Assembly (NCBI GenBank): GCA_002842145.1
Contig: PHCF01000011.1
Location: forward strand, 1-64,000
DNA length: 64,000 bases
Direction of reading: 5' to 3'
DNA from: Betaproteobacteria bacterium HGW-Betaproteobacteria-6
GTDB taxonomy: Bacteria > Pseudomonadota > Gammaproteobacteria > Burkholderiales > Rhodocyclaceae
Below, in pieces: positions 1-8,712 of this stretch. Position 1 is the stretch's first letter; each line of letters opens with the position of its first letter. Under the pieces are notes generated by a model. It was not told the DNA's origin. It did not search any database and was given only the letters and a program-made list of their open reading frames with translations. The position numbers were made by a program, and so were the translations under genes.

Positions 1-1
1 C

Positions 2-541
2 GACAAGAACGCCAACATTCAGGGCCAGATCGAACTGGCCAAGCAGGCCGTGCTCATTCGCGCCTACCTGAGCGACTACGTCAAGGCTCACCCGATCAGT
101 GAAGCCCAGCTCAAAGCCGAATACGACCTGATCAAGACCAACCTTGGCGCCACCGAATACAAGGCCCGTCATGTACTGGTCGAAAAGGAAGACGACGCCA
201 AGGCGATCATCGCCAAGCTGGAAAAGGGCGAGAAGTTCTCCGAACTGGCCAAGGCCTCCAAGGATCCCGGCTCCAAGGACAAGGGCGGCGAACTCGGCTG
301 GAGCTCGCCAAAAGCCTACGTCAAGCCGTTTGGCGACGCCCTGGTCCTGCTCAAGAAGGGCGAGTACACCAAGACCCCGGTCAAGTCCGATTTCGGCTAC
401 CACGTCATCCAGCTCGACGACTCCCGCCCGATGACCCCGCCGCCGTTCGAGCAGGTCAAGCCGCAATTGCAGCAGCGCGCTGGCCAGCAACAGGTCGAAA
501 ATCTGGTCAAGGAACTGCGCAACAAGGCCAAGGTCGACTAA
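2..541 (+). CDS. PpiC-type peptidyl-prolyl isomerase (partial, 5' end outside window)
   Basis: C-terminal 179 residues of a periplasmic parvulin-type foldase; the reading frame is already open at the window edge, so the signal peptide and part of the N-terminal helical domain are missing. The parvulin domain runs from the YKARHVLV strand through DPGSKDKGGELGW to the FGYHVIQLDD strand, the usual order in PpiC/SurA-like proteins. Such proteins catalyse cis-trans isomerisation of prolyl bonds in exported proteins. The gene ends with its own terminator 20 nt downstream. The family is clear; the exact orthologue cannot be assigned from the fragment. Confidence 0.9.
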   Translation, partial: DKNANIQGQIELAKQAVLIRAYLSDYVKAHPISEAQLKAEYDLIKTNLGATEYKARHVLVEKEDDAKAIIAKLEKGEKFSELAKASKDPGSKDKGGELGWSSPKAYVKPFGDALVLLKKGEYTKTPVKSDFGYHVIQLDDSRPMTPPPFEQVKPQLQQRAGQQQVENLVKELRNKAKVD

Positions 542-561
542 ACCTTTGCCGAGATGCGAGA

Positions 562-588
562 ATGCCCACCCTTCGGTGGGCATTTTTG
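562..588 (+). terminator. Rho-independent terminator after ppiC
   Basis: Perfect stem ATGCCCACC / GGTGGGCAT with a CTTC loop followed by five T residues. It separates the isomerase from the HDOD gene. Confidence 0.85.
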
Positions 589-603
589 TTTGTGGAGGCG
601 AGT

Positions 604-1923
604 GTGTTCAACAGCCTGAAAAACCTGTTCGGTGGCAAATCCGGGAAAGCCGGCGATTCCCTGCCCGCACCAACAGCGCCGGCCAGCACTGCCGCTACCC
701 AGTTTCTCCGTCGCGAAGCGGTTTTCGACCGCAACAACCGCCTGTCCGGCCACATTTTCACGCTTCAGGACTCGACGCCCCTGGCCGATGCCGACGACCA
801 GCTACAGCGCAGCCTCGACGAGACCCTGCTCGACACGCTGAACACCAGCAGCGATGCCTGGAACACGAGTCTGGCCTTCATTCCGCTCAATTCCGCCAGC
901 CTCGACCTGGCTGCGGTCGACCGGCTCAAATCGTCCAATATCGTGCTGCTCGTCCAGCTCGCCGCCGACGCCGAGGCTGAAATCATCTGCGAAGTCATCG
1001 ACCGGCTGCACGAGCGCGGTTTGCTGGTCGGCGTTTTCCGCCAGCCCAAGAACCCGGCTTTCGCCAAGGTTATTCAACTGGCCGATTTTGCCGCCATCGA
1101 CATCGCCGCCAACGAGGCCGATACGGCCCGCGATTTTTCCGCCGCGGTGCGAGCCAGCGCGGGTGACCGCCCGAAGAAGCTGCTGGCCTGCAATGTTGAG
1201 ACAATCGATGATCTGCGCTTCTGCCAGCAGTGGCATTTCGACAATTTCCACGGCAAGTTCGCCAATTCGGAGTCGGGCGTGCGCTCCGAAAGCAGTGGCG
1301 ATCCGCACAAGGCCCTGCTGCTCAACATTGTCCGGCTGGTCCAGGGCGATGCCGAGACGGCCGAGATCGCCGAGGCGATGAAGCAGGATCCACTGCTAAG
1401 CTTCCGCATCCTGCGCTACCTGAACTCCCCTGCCCTCGGCCTGAGCCATCGCATCGACTCGCTGGCCCAGGCATTGATCATCCTCGGTCGGCAGCGCCTG
1501 ACACGCTGGCTCTCGGTGCTGCTTTTTTCCGTGCGCGACCCCCATTTCGGCGACTGGCTGCTGGTTGAAAACGCGCTGACCCGTGGCCGGCTCATGGAAG
1601 CACTCGGCGAGCAGTCGATGCCGGGCATCGCGCACGACCCGCTGTTCCTGACCGGGATTTTTTCGTGCCTCGGTGAGTTGCTGCATCGGCCACTGGCGGA
1701 AATCCTGAACGACTTACTGTTGACCGACGACATCAAGAAGGCGCTGCTTGAGCGCAGCGGCCCCTACGCACCACTGCTGGCCGTCGCCGAGGCCAGTGAG
1801 GAGTTCGACCTGCCGCGCATGCGGGAAACGGCTCTGGCGGCCGGCGTCGCACCGGAAACGGTGAACCGCGCCCTGCTCGCCGCAACGGCCTGGGCCAGTG
1901 AAGTGACCGAATACTGGGAATAG
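604..1923 (+). CDS. HDOD-domain signalling protein with a degenerate EAL-like half
   Basis: About 439 residues. The N-terminal half (about residues 35-200) resembles an EAL phosphodiesterase fold but starts LRREAVFDRNNRLSGH and has no EAL or other metal-binding signature, so enzymatic turnover of c-di-GMP is unlikely. The C-terminal half (about 230-430) is an HDOD domain: KQDPLLSFRILRYLNSPALG, then QALIILGRQRLTRWLSVLL. This EAL-HDOD pairing is a known signalling architecture (YuxH type). I chose the GTG at 604 because GGAGG lies 5 nt upstream; the earlier in-frame start falls inside the upstream terminator hairpin. It is one of three HDOD proteins in the window. Confidence 0.82.
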   Translation: MFNSLKNLFGGKSGKAGDSLPAPTAPASTAATQFLRREAVFDRNNRLSGHIFTLQDSTPLADADDQLQRSLDETLLDTLNTSSDAWNTSLAFIPLNSASLDLAAVDRLKSSNIVLLVQLAADAEAEIICEVIDRLHERGLLVGVFRQPKNPAFAKVIQLADFAAIDIAANEADTARDFSAAVRASAGDRPKKLLACNVETIDDLRFCQQWHFDNFHGKFANSESGVRSESSGDPHKALLLNIVRLVQGDAETAEIAEAMKQDPLLSFRILRYLNSPALGLSHRIDSLAQALIILGRQRLTRWLSVLLFSVRDPHFGDWLLVENALTRGRLMEALGEQSMPGIAHDPLFLTGIFSCLGELLHRPLAEILNDLLLTDDIKKALLERSGPYAPLLAVAEASEEFDLPRMRETALAAGVAPETVNRALLAATAWASEVTEYWE

Positions 1924-1983
1924 GCCCGACCGGCGACTTTCGCCGGAAAACTTGATGCAGATTGGGGCCGAAATTGGCCGGCG

Positions 1984-3228
1984 GTGGCTAAATCCGCTGC
2001 AATGGCCATTCGTCTCTTATTCGCCGCGCTCAGTCTGTTTTTTTTGCTGCCGGCCCACGCCGACCAATCCCTGCAAGCCTGGATCGACACCGCGCTGCCG
2101 GGTACCGTCCTGCGCCTGCCGCCCGGCACCTACCGCGGACCGGCCAGCATCACCAAGCCCCTGACGCTGGAGGGCAACGGCCAGGTCGTTGTCGATGGCG
2201 GCGGCAAAGGCACGGTACTGACCATCAAGGCGGACGGGGTGACCATTCGCGGCCTGACCCTGCGCGCCAGCGGCGATTCGCATGACGCCATCGACGGCGC
2301 CATCATGGTGACCGAAGGTAGTGGGTTGCTCATCGAGAACAATGTGATCGAGGATGTGCTGTTCGGCATTTCGCTGCACCGGACGACCGACAGCATCATT
2401 CGCCACAACCGCATCCGCTCGCGCCCCGTCGACTCGGCCGAGCGCGGCGACGGCCTGCGCCTGTGGTACAGCACGGGCAACCGCATCGAGAACAACGACA
2501 TCGCACAGATTCGTGACATCACGGTGAGCAACTCGCCGCGCAATCGCTATATCGGCAACACCATCCGCGACAGCCGGCGCGCCTTCAATTTCCTTTTTTC
2601 GCACCGAAGTCTGGTTGACCGTAACCTTCTCGACAAGAATTCGACCGGCATCATCGCCCTCAACTCCGATGGCCTGATCATCCGCGGCAACCGCATCCTG
2701 CACGCCGTGGATGCTTCGGGCGCCGGCATCGCGCTCAAGGAAACGTCGGCAGCACTGGTCATCGACAACGAAATCGTGCATTGCGCCCACGGCATCATGG
2801 CCGATTCACCGATGGATGCCATCAACCGCATCGTCTTCATCAACAACCTGATCGCCCACAACATCACCGGCATCTATTTCTACGGCGCCAAGGGCGGCCA
2901 TATCGCCATCAACAACACCTTCCGCAGCAATCTGTGGCCGGTCACCGTAATCGGCGATGGCGACCCGATGAACGATACCTGGTGGGGCAACACCTGGGAC
3001 ACCTACCAAGGTTTCGACCTCGATGGCGACGGCTTCGGCGACAAGCCGCACTACCTGCACGCATACGCCGACCGTATCTGGATTGAAACCCCGAGCGCCA
3101 CGTTTTTCCGCAATTCTCCGGTCCTTGAACTGCTCGACTTTCTCGAACGGCTGGCGCCTTTCTCGGCGCCTTCCCTCATCCTGCGCGACACGGCACCGCG
3201 CATGCAGCCGGCCAAAGCCTACAACTGA
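1984..3228 (+). CDS. NosD-like periplasmic right-handed beta-helix protein
   Basis: 414 residues with an export signal (hydrophobic AIRLLFAALSLFFLLP then AHA). The body consists of repeated short beta-helix turns with N and I ladders (GLLIENNVIEDV, RIENNDIAQI, YIGNTIRDS), and the end has the NosD signature TWWGNTWDTYQGFDLDGDG. NosD helps mature the Cu site of nitrous oxide reductase with the NosFY transporter. No nosZ, nosF, nosY or nosL is within the window, so the copper role is uncertain. The GTG at 1984 or the ATG at 2002 could start it; neither has a strong ribosome site. The 3' end overlaps cysB convergently by 10 nt. Confidence 0.8.
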   Translation: MAKSAAMAIRLLFAALSLFFLLPAHADQSLQAWIDTALPGTVLRLPPGTYRGPASITKPLTLEGNGQVVVDGGGKGTVLTIKADGVTIRGLTLRASGDSHDAIDGAIMVTEGSGLLIENNVIEDVLFGISLHRTTDSIIRHNRIRSRPVDSAERGDGLRLWYSTGNRIENNDIAQIRDITVSNSPRNRYIGNTIRDSRRAFNFLFSHRSLVDRNLLDKNSTGIIALNSDGLIIRGNRILHAVDASGAGIALKETSAALVIDNEIVHCAHGIMADSPMDAINRIVFINNLIAHNITGIYFYGAKGGHIAINNTFRSNLWPVTVIGDGDPMNDTWWGNTWDTYQGFDLDGDGFGDKPHYLHAYADRIWIETPSATFFRNSPVLELLDFLERLAPFSAPSLILRDTAPRMQPAKAYN

Positions 3229-4160
3229 TATTCGTCGCCACCACCCTGCATGGCCATTTCGACGACATGCTTCGACAGATGCGGGGCAAATAGCGAAATC
3301 AGGTCGTAGTCGTAGCGGCGCAGATAGGTGCCGCGACGCAAGGCGAGGCGCGTGGTATTGGACTCGAACAGATGAGCGGCATCGATTGCCACCAGACCGA
3401 TGTCGCGCTGGGCATCGAAGGCCAGCGCCGAAATGATCCCCAGCCCAAGGCCGAGGCTGACGTAGGTCTTGATCACGTCGGCATCGAGCGCGGTCAGCGC
3501 CACATTCGGCTGCACCCCGATGCGCTCGAAAGCGCGGTTGATGCGCGAACGCCCGGTAAAGGCCGTGTCGTAGGTAATCAGCGGCCACTTTGCCAGCTCA
3601 TTGAGCGACAGCGGCTGCGATTCCAGGATGGGATGACCTTCCGGCGCGATGACGCAATGTGTCCATTGGCGGATCGGCAGCGTGATCAACTGCTGATACT
3701 GGTCAAGCGACTCGGTGGCGATGCCGATGTCGGCCTCGCCGGCAACGACCCACTCGGCGATCTGGATCGGGCTGCCCTGGTGCATTTCGAGTTTGACGTC
3801 CGGGTGTTGCGCGACGAAATCGCGGACCACCACCGGCAACGCGTAACGCGCCTGGGTATGGGTCGCCGCCAGGACCAGCCGTCCCGAGCTTCCCGTTGCA
3901 AACTCGCTGCTCGCCCGCTTGAGGTTTTCCGCTTCGCGCAGGATGCGTTCGGCGATATCCAGCACCACCTTGCCCGGTTCGCTCACTCCGGTGAAACGCT
4001 TGCCGCTGCGCTCGAAGATGGCGACGCCGAGTTCATCCTCAAGCAGCTTGACCTGCTTGGAGATACCCGGCTGCGAGGTATAGAGCGATTCGGCGGCCTC
4101 GGAGACATTCAATCCCTGGCGCTGGATTTCGACGATATAGCGTAGTTGCTGAAGTTTCAT
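3219..4160 (-). CDS. cysB: CysB-type LysR-family regulator of sulfur assimilation
   Basis: 313 residues, close to the usual CysB length of about 320. The N-terminal winged helix begins MKLQQLRYIVEI and includes NVSEAAESLYTSQPGISKQV, typical of CysB/Cbl. The effector domain retains ATHTQARYALP and SLGLGLGIIS. CysB activates sulfate-assimilation genes when acetylserine accumulates. It is divergently placed against the TSUP-cysI-DUF934-cysH locus, as expected for a local activator, and cysDN lie 23 kb away. Its stop overlaps the end of the NosD-like gene. Confidence 0.92.
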   Translation of the reverse strand: MKLQQLRYIVEIQRQGLNVSEAAESLYTSQPGISKQVKLLEDELGVAIFERSGKRFTGVSEPGKVVLDIAERILREAENLKRASSEFATGSSGRLVLAATHTQARYALPVVVRDFVAQHPDVKLEMHQGSPIQIAEWVVAGEADIGIATESLDQYQQLITLPIRQWTHCVIAPEGHPILESQPLSLNELAKWPLITYDTAFTGRSRINRAFERIGVQPNVALTALDADVIKTYVSLGLGLGIISALAFDAQRDIGLVAIDAAHLFESNTTRLALRRGTYLRRYDYDLISLFAPHLSKHVVEMAMQGGGDEYQL

Positions 4161-4233
4161 GGGAAAACTTAATAACTGAACGATATAACAATCTAACTCA
4201 ATATTCTTTTTGATTCAATTGGCCGCGATTAAC
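4161..4233. promoter_or_regulatory. cysB / TSUP-cys divergent promoter region
   Basis: AT-rich 73-nt spacer between the divergent cysB and TSUP genes, clearly richer in A+T than its surroundings (for example AACTTAATAACTGAACG and TTCTTTTTGATTC). Position and composition fit a CysB-controlled divergent promoter. No precise box is claimed. Confidence 0.4.
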
Positions 4234-5019
4234 ATGCTTGCCATGGATTACCTCTACACCCTTTCCGGCTTTGCCGTTGGCGCCATTGTCGGGCTGACCG
4301 GCGTCGGCGGCGGCTCACTGATGACGCCGCTGCTCGTGCTGCTGTTCGGCGTGCCGCCCGCTACCGCCGTTGGTACTGACCTGCTCTATGCCGCGATGAC
4401 CAAGGCCGGCGGCACCGTGGCGCACGGCCGGAAAGGCCATATCGACTGGACCGTCACCCGTCGCCTGGCGCTCGGCAGCATCCCGGCTGCGGCGATTACC
4501 CTCTATATCCTGTCGCAACTGCCGAAGGGCAGCAATGTTATCGGCCAGATCATTTCACACGGCCTCGGCTTTGCCCTGATGCTGACGGCCATCGCCATCC
4601 TGTTCGGCCGCAAGCTGCGCGAATACGCCGGCAAGCATGATGACTCGCCGCTGCGTCAGCGCCATCTGGGCAAGATTACCGTGGCTGTCGGCGTCACGCT
4701 TGGCGTGCTGGTCACCGTATCGTCGGTTGGCGCCGGCGCCCTTGGCGTTGCTGCGCTGTTTTTCCTCTACCCAAAACTTTCTCCGGTCCGCATTGTCGGA
4801 TCGGATGTCGCCCACGCCGTGCCGCTGACGCTGGTTGCCGGCCTTGGTCACTGGATGCTTGGCGGCGTCGACTGGTCGCTGCTTGGCGCGCTGCTGCTCG
4901 GTTCGCTGCCCGGTATCTGGCTGGGCACCCAAGTTTCCGCCAAGGTGCCGGAACATATCCTGCGCCGCCTTCTGGCTGCCATGCTGGTGCTGATCGGCAC
5001 CAAGCTGGTTTTTGCCTGA
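4234..5019 (+). CDS. TSUP (TauE/SafE) family permease, probably sulfite or sulfate transport
   Basis: About 261 residues, nearly all hydrophobic segments. The family signature GLTGVGGGSLMTPLLVLLFG is near the N-terminus, and a related half-repeat containing SSVGAGALGVAALFFLYP sits in the second half, the internal duplication typical of TSUP carriers. The family moves sulfur anions or sulfonates across the inner membrane. It is the first gene of the cysI cluster and 21 nt upstream of cysI, so sulfite or sulfate is the likely substrate (inference). In-frame starts exist at 4210 (TTG), 4234 and 4243; the two ATGs give the normal family N-terminus and none has a clear ribosome site. Confidence 0.85.
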   Translation: MLAMDYLYTLSGFAVGAIVGLTGVGGGSLMTPLLVLLFGVPPATAVGTDLLYAAMTKAGGTVAHGRKGHIDWTVTRRLALGSIPAAAITLYILSQLPKGSNVIGQIISHGLGFALMLTAIAILFGRKLREYAGKHDDSPLRQRHLGKITVAVGVTLGVLVTVSSVGAGALGVAALFFLYPKLSPVRIVGSDVAHAVPLTLVAGLGHWMLGGVDWSLLGALLLGSLPGIWLGTQVSAKVPEHILRRLLAAMLVLIGTKLVFA

Positions 5020-5040
5020 CGTTTTCCCCAAGGACGTTTC

Positions 5041-6732
5041 ATGTACAAATACGATGCCATCGACCGCCAGCTCATCAATGAGCGCGTCGACCAGTTCCGT
5101 GATCAGGTCCGCCGCTGGAAAGCCGGCGAACTGAGCGACGACGAGTTCCGCCCGCTGCGCCTGCAGAACGGCCTTTACATCCAGCGTCACGCGCCGATGT
5201 TCCGCATTGCCGTGCCTTACGGCATGCTGAATTCGGCCCAGCTGCGCCGGCTCGGCCAGGTCGCCAGCAAGTACGACCGCGGCTACGGCCACTTCACGAC
5301 GCGCCACAATCTGCAACTCAACTGGCCGAAGATCGAAGACGTGCCGGAGATGCTGGCCGAACTGGCCGAAGTCGAGATGCACGCCATCCAGACTTCCGGC
5401 AACTGCCTGCGCAACATCACCACCGACCAGTTCGCCGGGGTTGCCGCCGATGAAGTGATCGACCCGCGCCCGCTGGCCGAAATCCTCCGTCAGTGGACGA
5501 CCTTCCACCCGGAATTCGCCTTCCTGCCGCGCAAGTTCAAGATCGCCATTTCCGGGACCAAGGAAGATCGCGCCGTGACGTGGTTCCACGACATCGGCCT
5601 GCAGCTTCAGCAGCAGAACGGCGAAGTCGGTTTCCGCGTCATCGTCGGTGGCGGCCTGGGCCGGACGCCGATTCGTGGCCAGATCGTCCGCGAATTCCTG
5701 CCCTGGCAGCACATCCTGACCTACTGCGAAGCCATCCTCCGCGTCTATAACCGTCAGGGCCGCCGCGACAACGCCTACAAGGCGCGCATCAAGATTCTCG
5801 TTCAGGCGCTCGGCGTCGAAGCCTTTGCCCAGCTGGTCGAAGACGAATGGGCGTTCGGCAAGGATGGCCCGGCCACCGTCACCCAAGCCGAATTCGACCG
5901 CGTTGCCGCCCACTTCAGTGCGCCGGCCTACGAAAAGCTGAGCGCCGACGATGCCGGCCTGAACGAAAAACTGGCATCTGAAAAATCGTTCAAAAACTGG
6001 GTTGACCGTAGCACTCACCCGCACAAGGTACCGGGCTACACCGCCGTCACCCTGTCGCTCAAAAAGCACGGCATTGCGCCGGGCGACATCACCTCCGAGC
6101 AGATGGCCGTCGTCGCCGACCTCGCCGACCAGTACAGCTTTGGCGAGCTGCGCATCAGCCACGAGCAGAACATCATCCTGGCCGACGTCAAGCTGGCCGA
6201 CCTCCACGACGTCTGGCAAAAAGCCAAGGCGGCCGGTCTGGCGACGCCGAACATTGGCCTGCTGACCGGCATCATCTGCTGCCCGGGCGGCGATTTCTGC
6301 GATCTGGCCAACGCCAAGTCGATCCCCATCGCCACCGCCATCCAGGCCCGTTTCGACGATCTCGACTACCTCTTCGACATCGGCGAGATCGATCTCAACA
6401 TCTCCGGTTGCATGAACGCCTGCGGTCACCACCACGTCGGTCACATCGGCGTGCTCGGCGTCGACAAGAACGATTCGGAGTTCTACCAGGTCACCCTGGG
6501 CGGCCGTCAAGGCAACGATGCCAAGCTCGGCAAGGTGATCGGCCCGTCGTTCGCGGCCGATGAAATGCCCGACGTCGTCGACAAGATCATCAAGGTCTAC
6601 ATCGAGAGCCGTCACCCCGACGAGCGTTTCCTCGACACCTTCGATCGCATCGGCATCGACCCGTTCAAGAACCGCGTTTACGAAGGCCGCGCCCACGGCA
6701 AGGCCAAGGCAGCACAAAAGGAGGCCGCATAA
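5041..6732 (+). CDS. cysI: Assimilatory sulfite reductase hemoprotein subunit (CysI-type)
   Basis: 563 residues. Reduces sulfite to sulfide at a siroheme-[4Fe-4S] centre in the cytoplasm. The cluster ligands are visible: C414-X5-C420 in CCPGGDFC and C457-X3-C461 in GCMNAC. The two pseudo-symmetric substrate halves carry FTTRHNLQLNW and the siroheme-binding LRNITTDQFAG. AAGGACG precedes the ATG. The stop overlaps the start of the DUF934 gene by one base, so the two are translationally coupled. A nitrite-reductase alternative is less likely because DUF934 and cysH-type genes follow. Confidence 0.93.
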   Translation: MYKYDAIDRQLINERVDQFRDQVRRWKAGELSDDEFRPLRLQNGLYIQRHAPMFRIAVPYGMLNSAQLRRLGQVASKYDRGYGHFTTRHNLQLNWPKIEDVPEMLAELAEVEMHAIQTSGNCLRNITTDQFAGVAADEVIDPRPLAEILRQWTTFHPEFAFLPRKFKIAISGTKEDRAVTWFHDIGLQLQQQNGEVGFRVIVGGGLGRTPIRGQIVREFLPWQHILTYCEAILRVYNRQGRRDNAYKARIKILVQALGVEAFAQLVEDEWAFGKDGPATVTQAEFDRVAAHFSAPAYEKLSADDAGLNEKLASEKSFKNWVDRSTHPHKVPGYTAVTLSLKKHGIAPGDITSEQMAVVADLADQYSFGELRISHEQNIILADVKLADLHDVWQKAKAAGLATPNIGLLTGIICCPGGDFCDLANAKSIPIATAIQARFDDLDYLFDIGEIDLNISGCMNACGHHHVGHIGVLGVDKNDSEFYQVTLGGRQGNDAKLGKVIGPSFAADEMPDVVDKIIKVYIESRHPDERFLDTFDRIGIDPFKNRVYEGRAHGKAKAAQKEAA

Positions 6733-7241
6733 TGGCGCAACTGATCAAACACCGAGCCGCCGCAGCCGATAGCTGGACGACGCTCGAACTCGCCGAAGGC
6801 GAAACGCCGGAAACGGTCGCCCTGCCGGCCGGCGACGTCATCTTCCCGCTCGCCGTCTGGCAGGCGCGCAAGGCCGAGATCATCTCCTGCCACAAGCGCA
6901 TTGGCCTGCTCATCCAGCCGGACGAGCGCGTCGAGGACATCGCGGCCGATCTCGACTACTTCATCGTCATCGCCGTCAACTTCCCGAAATTCGTCGATGG
7001 TCGCGGCTACTCGACGGCCAGCCTGCTCCGCCAGCGCTACCACTATCAGGGCGAAGTGCGCGCCGTTGGCGACGTCCTGCACGACCAGCTTTTCTACATG
7101 CAGCGCGTTGGCTTCGACAGCTACGCCCTGAAAGATGGCAAGAACGTTGTGTACGCCATCGAAGCCGGCTTCAGCCCGTTCAGCGATGCTTACCAGGCCT
7201 CGACCACCCAGCCGCAACCCCAATTCCGCCGTCGCGCCTAG
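6732..7241 (+). CDS. DUF934 protein associated with sulfite reductase
   Basis: 169 residues, soluble. Contains the family core LAVWQARKAEI, IGLLIQPDERVEDIAADL and FPKFVDGRGYSTASLLRQRY. DUF934 proteins are almost always found between cysI and cysH in proteobacteria that lack the flavoprotein CysJ, so a role in supplying electrons to or stabilising the sulfite reductase is commonly inferred; the biochemical function is not established. The ATG overlaps the cysI stop by one base (TAATG). Confidence 0.88.
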   Translation: MAQLIKHRAAAADSWTTLELAEGETPETVALPAGDVIFPLAVWQARKAEIISCHKRIGLLIQPDERVEDIAADLDYFIVIAVNFPKFVDGRGYSTASLLRQRYHYQGEVRAVGDVLHDQLFYMQRVGFDSYALKDGKNVVYAIEAGFSPFSDAYQASTTQPQPQFRRRA

Positions 7242-7251
7242 GAACGATGCC

Positions 7252-7906
7252 ATGTCCCCCAACCTGCTCAACATCACCCCCGAACTGACTGCCAGCGTCG
7301 CCACCAAGACCAAGGCCGTGCAAGCGCTGCTCGCCGACATTGCCGCCAACTGGTCGACTGCCGCCTTCGCCAACAGCCTGGGCGCCGAAGACATGGTGCT
7401 GACCGACATCATCGCCAAAGCCAAGCTTCCGATCGAAATCTTCAGCCTCGACACCGGCCGCCTGCCGCTCGAAACCTACGACCTGATGGATGCCCTGCGC
7501 AAGCACTACGGCCTCAAGTTGAAGATCTACTTCCCGCAGGCCGAAGAGGTCGAAGCCTTCGTCCGCAACCACGGCATCAACGGCTTCTACGACTCCGTCA
7601 CCCTGCGCAAGGCCTGCTGCCACGCCCGCAAGGTCGAGCCGCTCAAACGCGCCCTGGCCGGCAAACGCGCCTGGATCACCGGCCTGCGCGCCCAGCAAGC
7701 CGCCACGCGCACCGGCCTGCCCTTCCGCGAATACGATGAAGGCAACGGGCTGGAAAAATTCAAACGCCCTGCACGACAAGTTCTACCCCAGCATCGGCTG
7801 CGCCCCCTGCACCCGCGCCATCTCCCCAGGCGAGGATGTCCGTGCCGGCCGCTGGTGGTGGGAGAATCCCGAAACCAAGGAATGCGGGCTGCACGTCAAG
7901 GGCTGA
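7252..7906 (+). pseudogene. cysH: cysH (APS/PAPS reductase) interrupted by an internal deletion and frameshift
   Basis: The frame from the ATG at 7252 encodes a normal CysH N-terminus (WSTAAFANSLGAEDMVL, SLDTGRLPLETYDL, the KACCHARK cysteine pair, [20 protein letters not shown]) up to GLEKFK near 7764. The rest of the enzyme continues in the next frame from 7763 to 7906 ([19 protein letters not shown], then ECGLHVKG). The segment that normally joins them (the PLADWSE...VWDYI region) is absent, an estimated loss of about 65 nt that also shifts the frame. Translated as read, the protein lacks the CxxC cluster ligands and the catalytic ECG cysteine, so it should be inactive. Either a real mutation or an assembly error. 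Confidence 0.85.
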
Positions 7907-7925
7907 TCCCGTTCAGGACCATCAG

Positions 7926-7951
7926 AACCCGGCTTCGCGCCGGGTTTTTTT
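7926..7951 (+). terminator. Rho-independent terminator after cysH
   Basis: Stem AACCCGGC / GCCGGGTT with a short TTCGC-type loop followed by a T-run. It ends the TSUP-cysI-DUF934-cysH unit. Confidence 0.8.
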
Positions 7952-8007
7952 ATTGGTTAACGCCGAGATGGTCGGCCGGATAGGGGATTTGCGTCAAAAA
8001 GCAGGAC

Positions 8008-8044
8008 TGCTACGGTCAACCGGGAAAATGGGCAAAAATGAAAT
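8008..8044 (+). repeat. ACGGTCAACCGG dispersed element, copy 1
   Basis: Reads CTACGGTCAACCGGG, then AAAATGGGCAAAAATGAAAT. It lies about 60 nt after the cysH terminator, in the direction of that operon. Confidence 0.85.
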
Positions 8045-8120
8045 ACCCTGAGTTTGAAAACAATGTCAAGCTGCATCCTTTTTACCTCGCCCCCCTTTGA
8101 CCTCTCTATTCTTACGCGCG

Positions 8121-8690
8121 ATGAAAATACCATTTATAGCATCAGTTCTTTTTGTGCTTCTTGCAATCAATGGCTGCGCAAGTAGCCGTTCAGATTACAT
8201 GGGCGACATGAATTTCTTCGACATTTCTACAGCAACAATGAAAACAAAGCCTATTGGCAGTGTTGATTATGGCGAGTCAAGAAAATTCAAGATCACCAAT
8301 TCATCACCAAACTTGGAAACCGATGGCAACAAAGGAAAGTATGAGATTTTTCACGTCTCCGGCACCCAAGGTCGACCATATTTTATTTCCGTGGTCGCAA
8401 TCTGTGACTGTCTCGGTTTTCGAAAGCAATCCATTATTCCGATAATATATTTGCTCAAAAAGAACGGTGAGATGCTACAAAGGGGAACTCAAGTCACCCC
8501 TACCGCGCAGTATGTGTCTGGAAAATTTCCATCGAGCGAAGATTATTTTGTTCTGATCATCGCTGACACAACCAAGGAAGGTGAATCTGTTGGTCGACTA
8601 GATGTCGATCCGGTTAGGTCGATTAGTATTGCCTTGACTGCTGCGAACACTGGCACTGCGTTTATAAATTGGGAGAAGAAAACGCCATAA
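8121..8690 (+). CDS. Uncharacterised AT-rich lipoprotein
   Basis: 189 residues. N-terminal signal FIASVLFVLLAINGCASS has a lipobox ending at NGC, so the mature protein is probably lipid-anchored in the periplasm or outer membrane. No domain is recognised; the mature part is mixed, with beta-like stretches such as YFISVVAICDCLGF and YFVLIIADTT. Base composition is clearly lower in G+C than the cys genes, suggesting transfer. It stands alone between the cys locus and hipBA. I chose the ATG at 8121 since it begins the signal peptide; no convincing ribosome site precedes it. Confidence 0.65.
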   Translation: MKIPFIASVLFVLLAINGCASSRSDYMGDMNFFDISTATMKTKPIGSVDYGESRKFKITNSSPNLETDGNKGKYEIFHVSGTQGRPYFISVVAICDCLGFRKQSIIPIIYLLKKNGEMLQRGTQVTPTAQYVSGKFPSSEDYFVLIIADTTKEGESVGRLDVDPVRSISIALTAANTGTAFINWEKKTP

Positions 8691-8712
8691 ACTGGCGTGA
8701 CCCGAATTAAGC

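Noticed and set aside
4555-6717. A 720-codon open frame antisense to cysI
   Set aside because: Composed of repetitive Val/Asp/Gly-rich sequence typical of the antisense of GC-rich genes; the sense frame is an unmistakable sulfite reductase.
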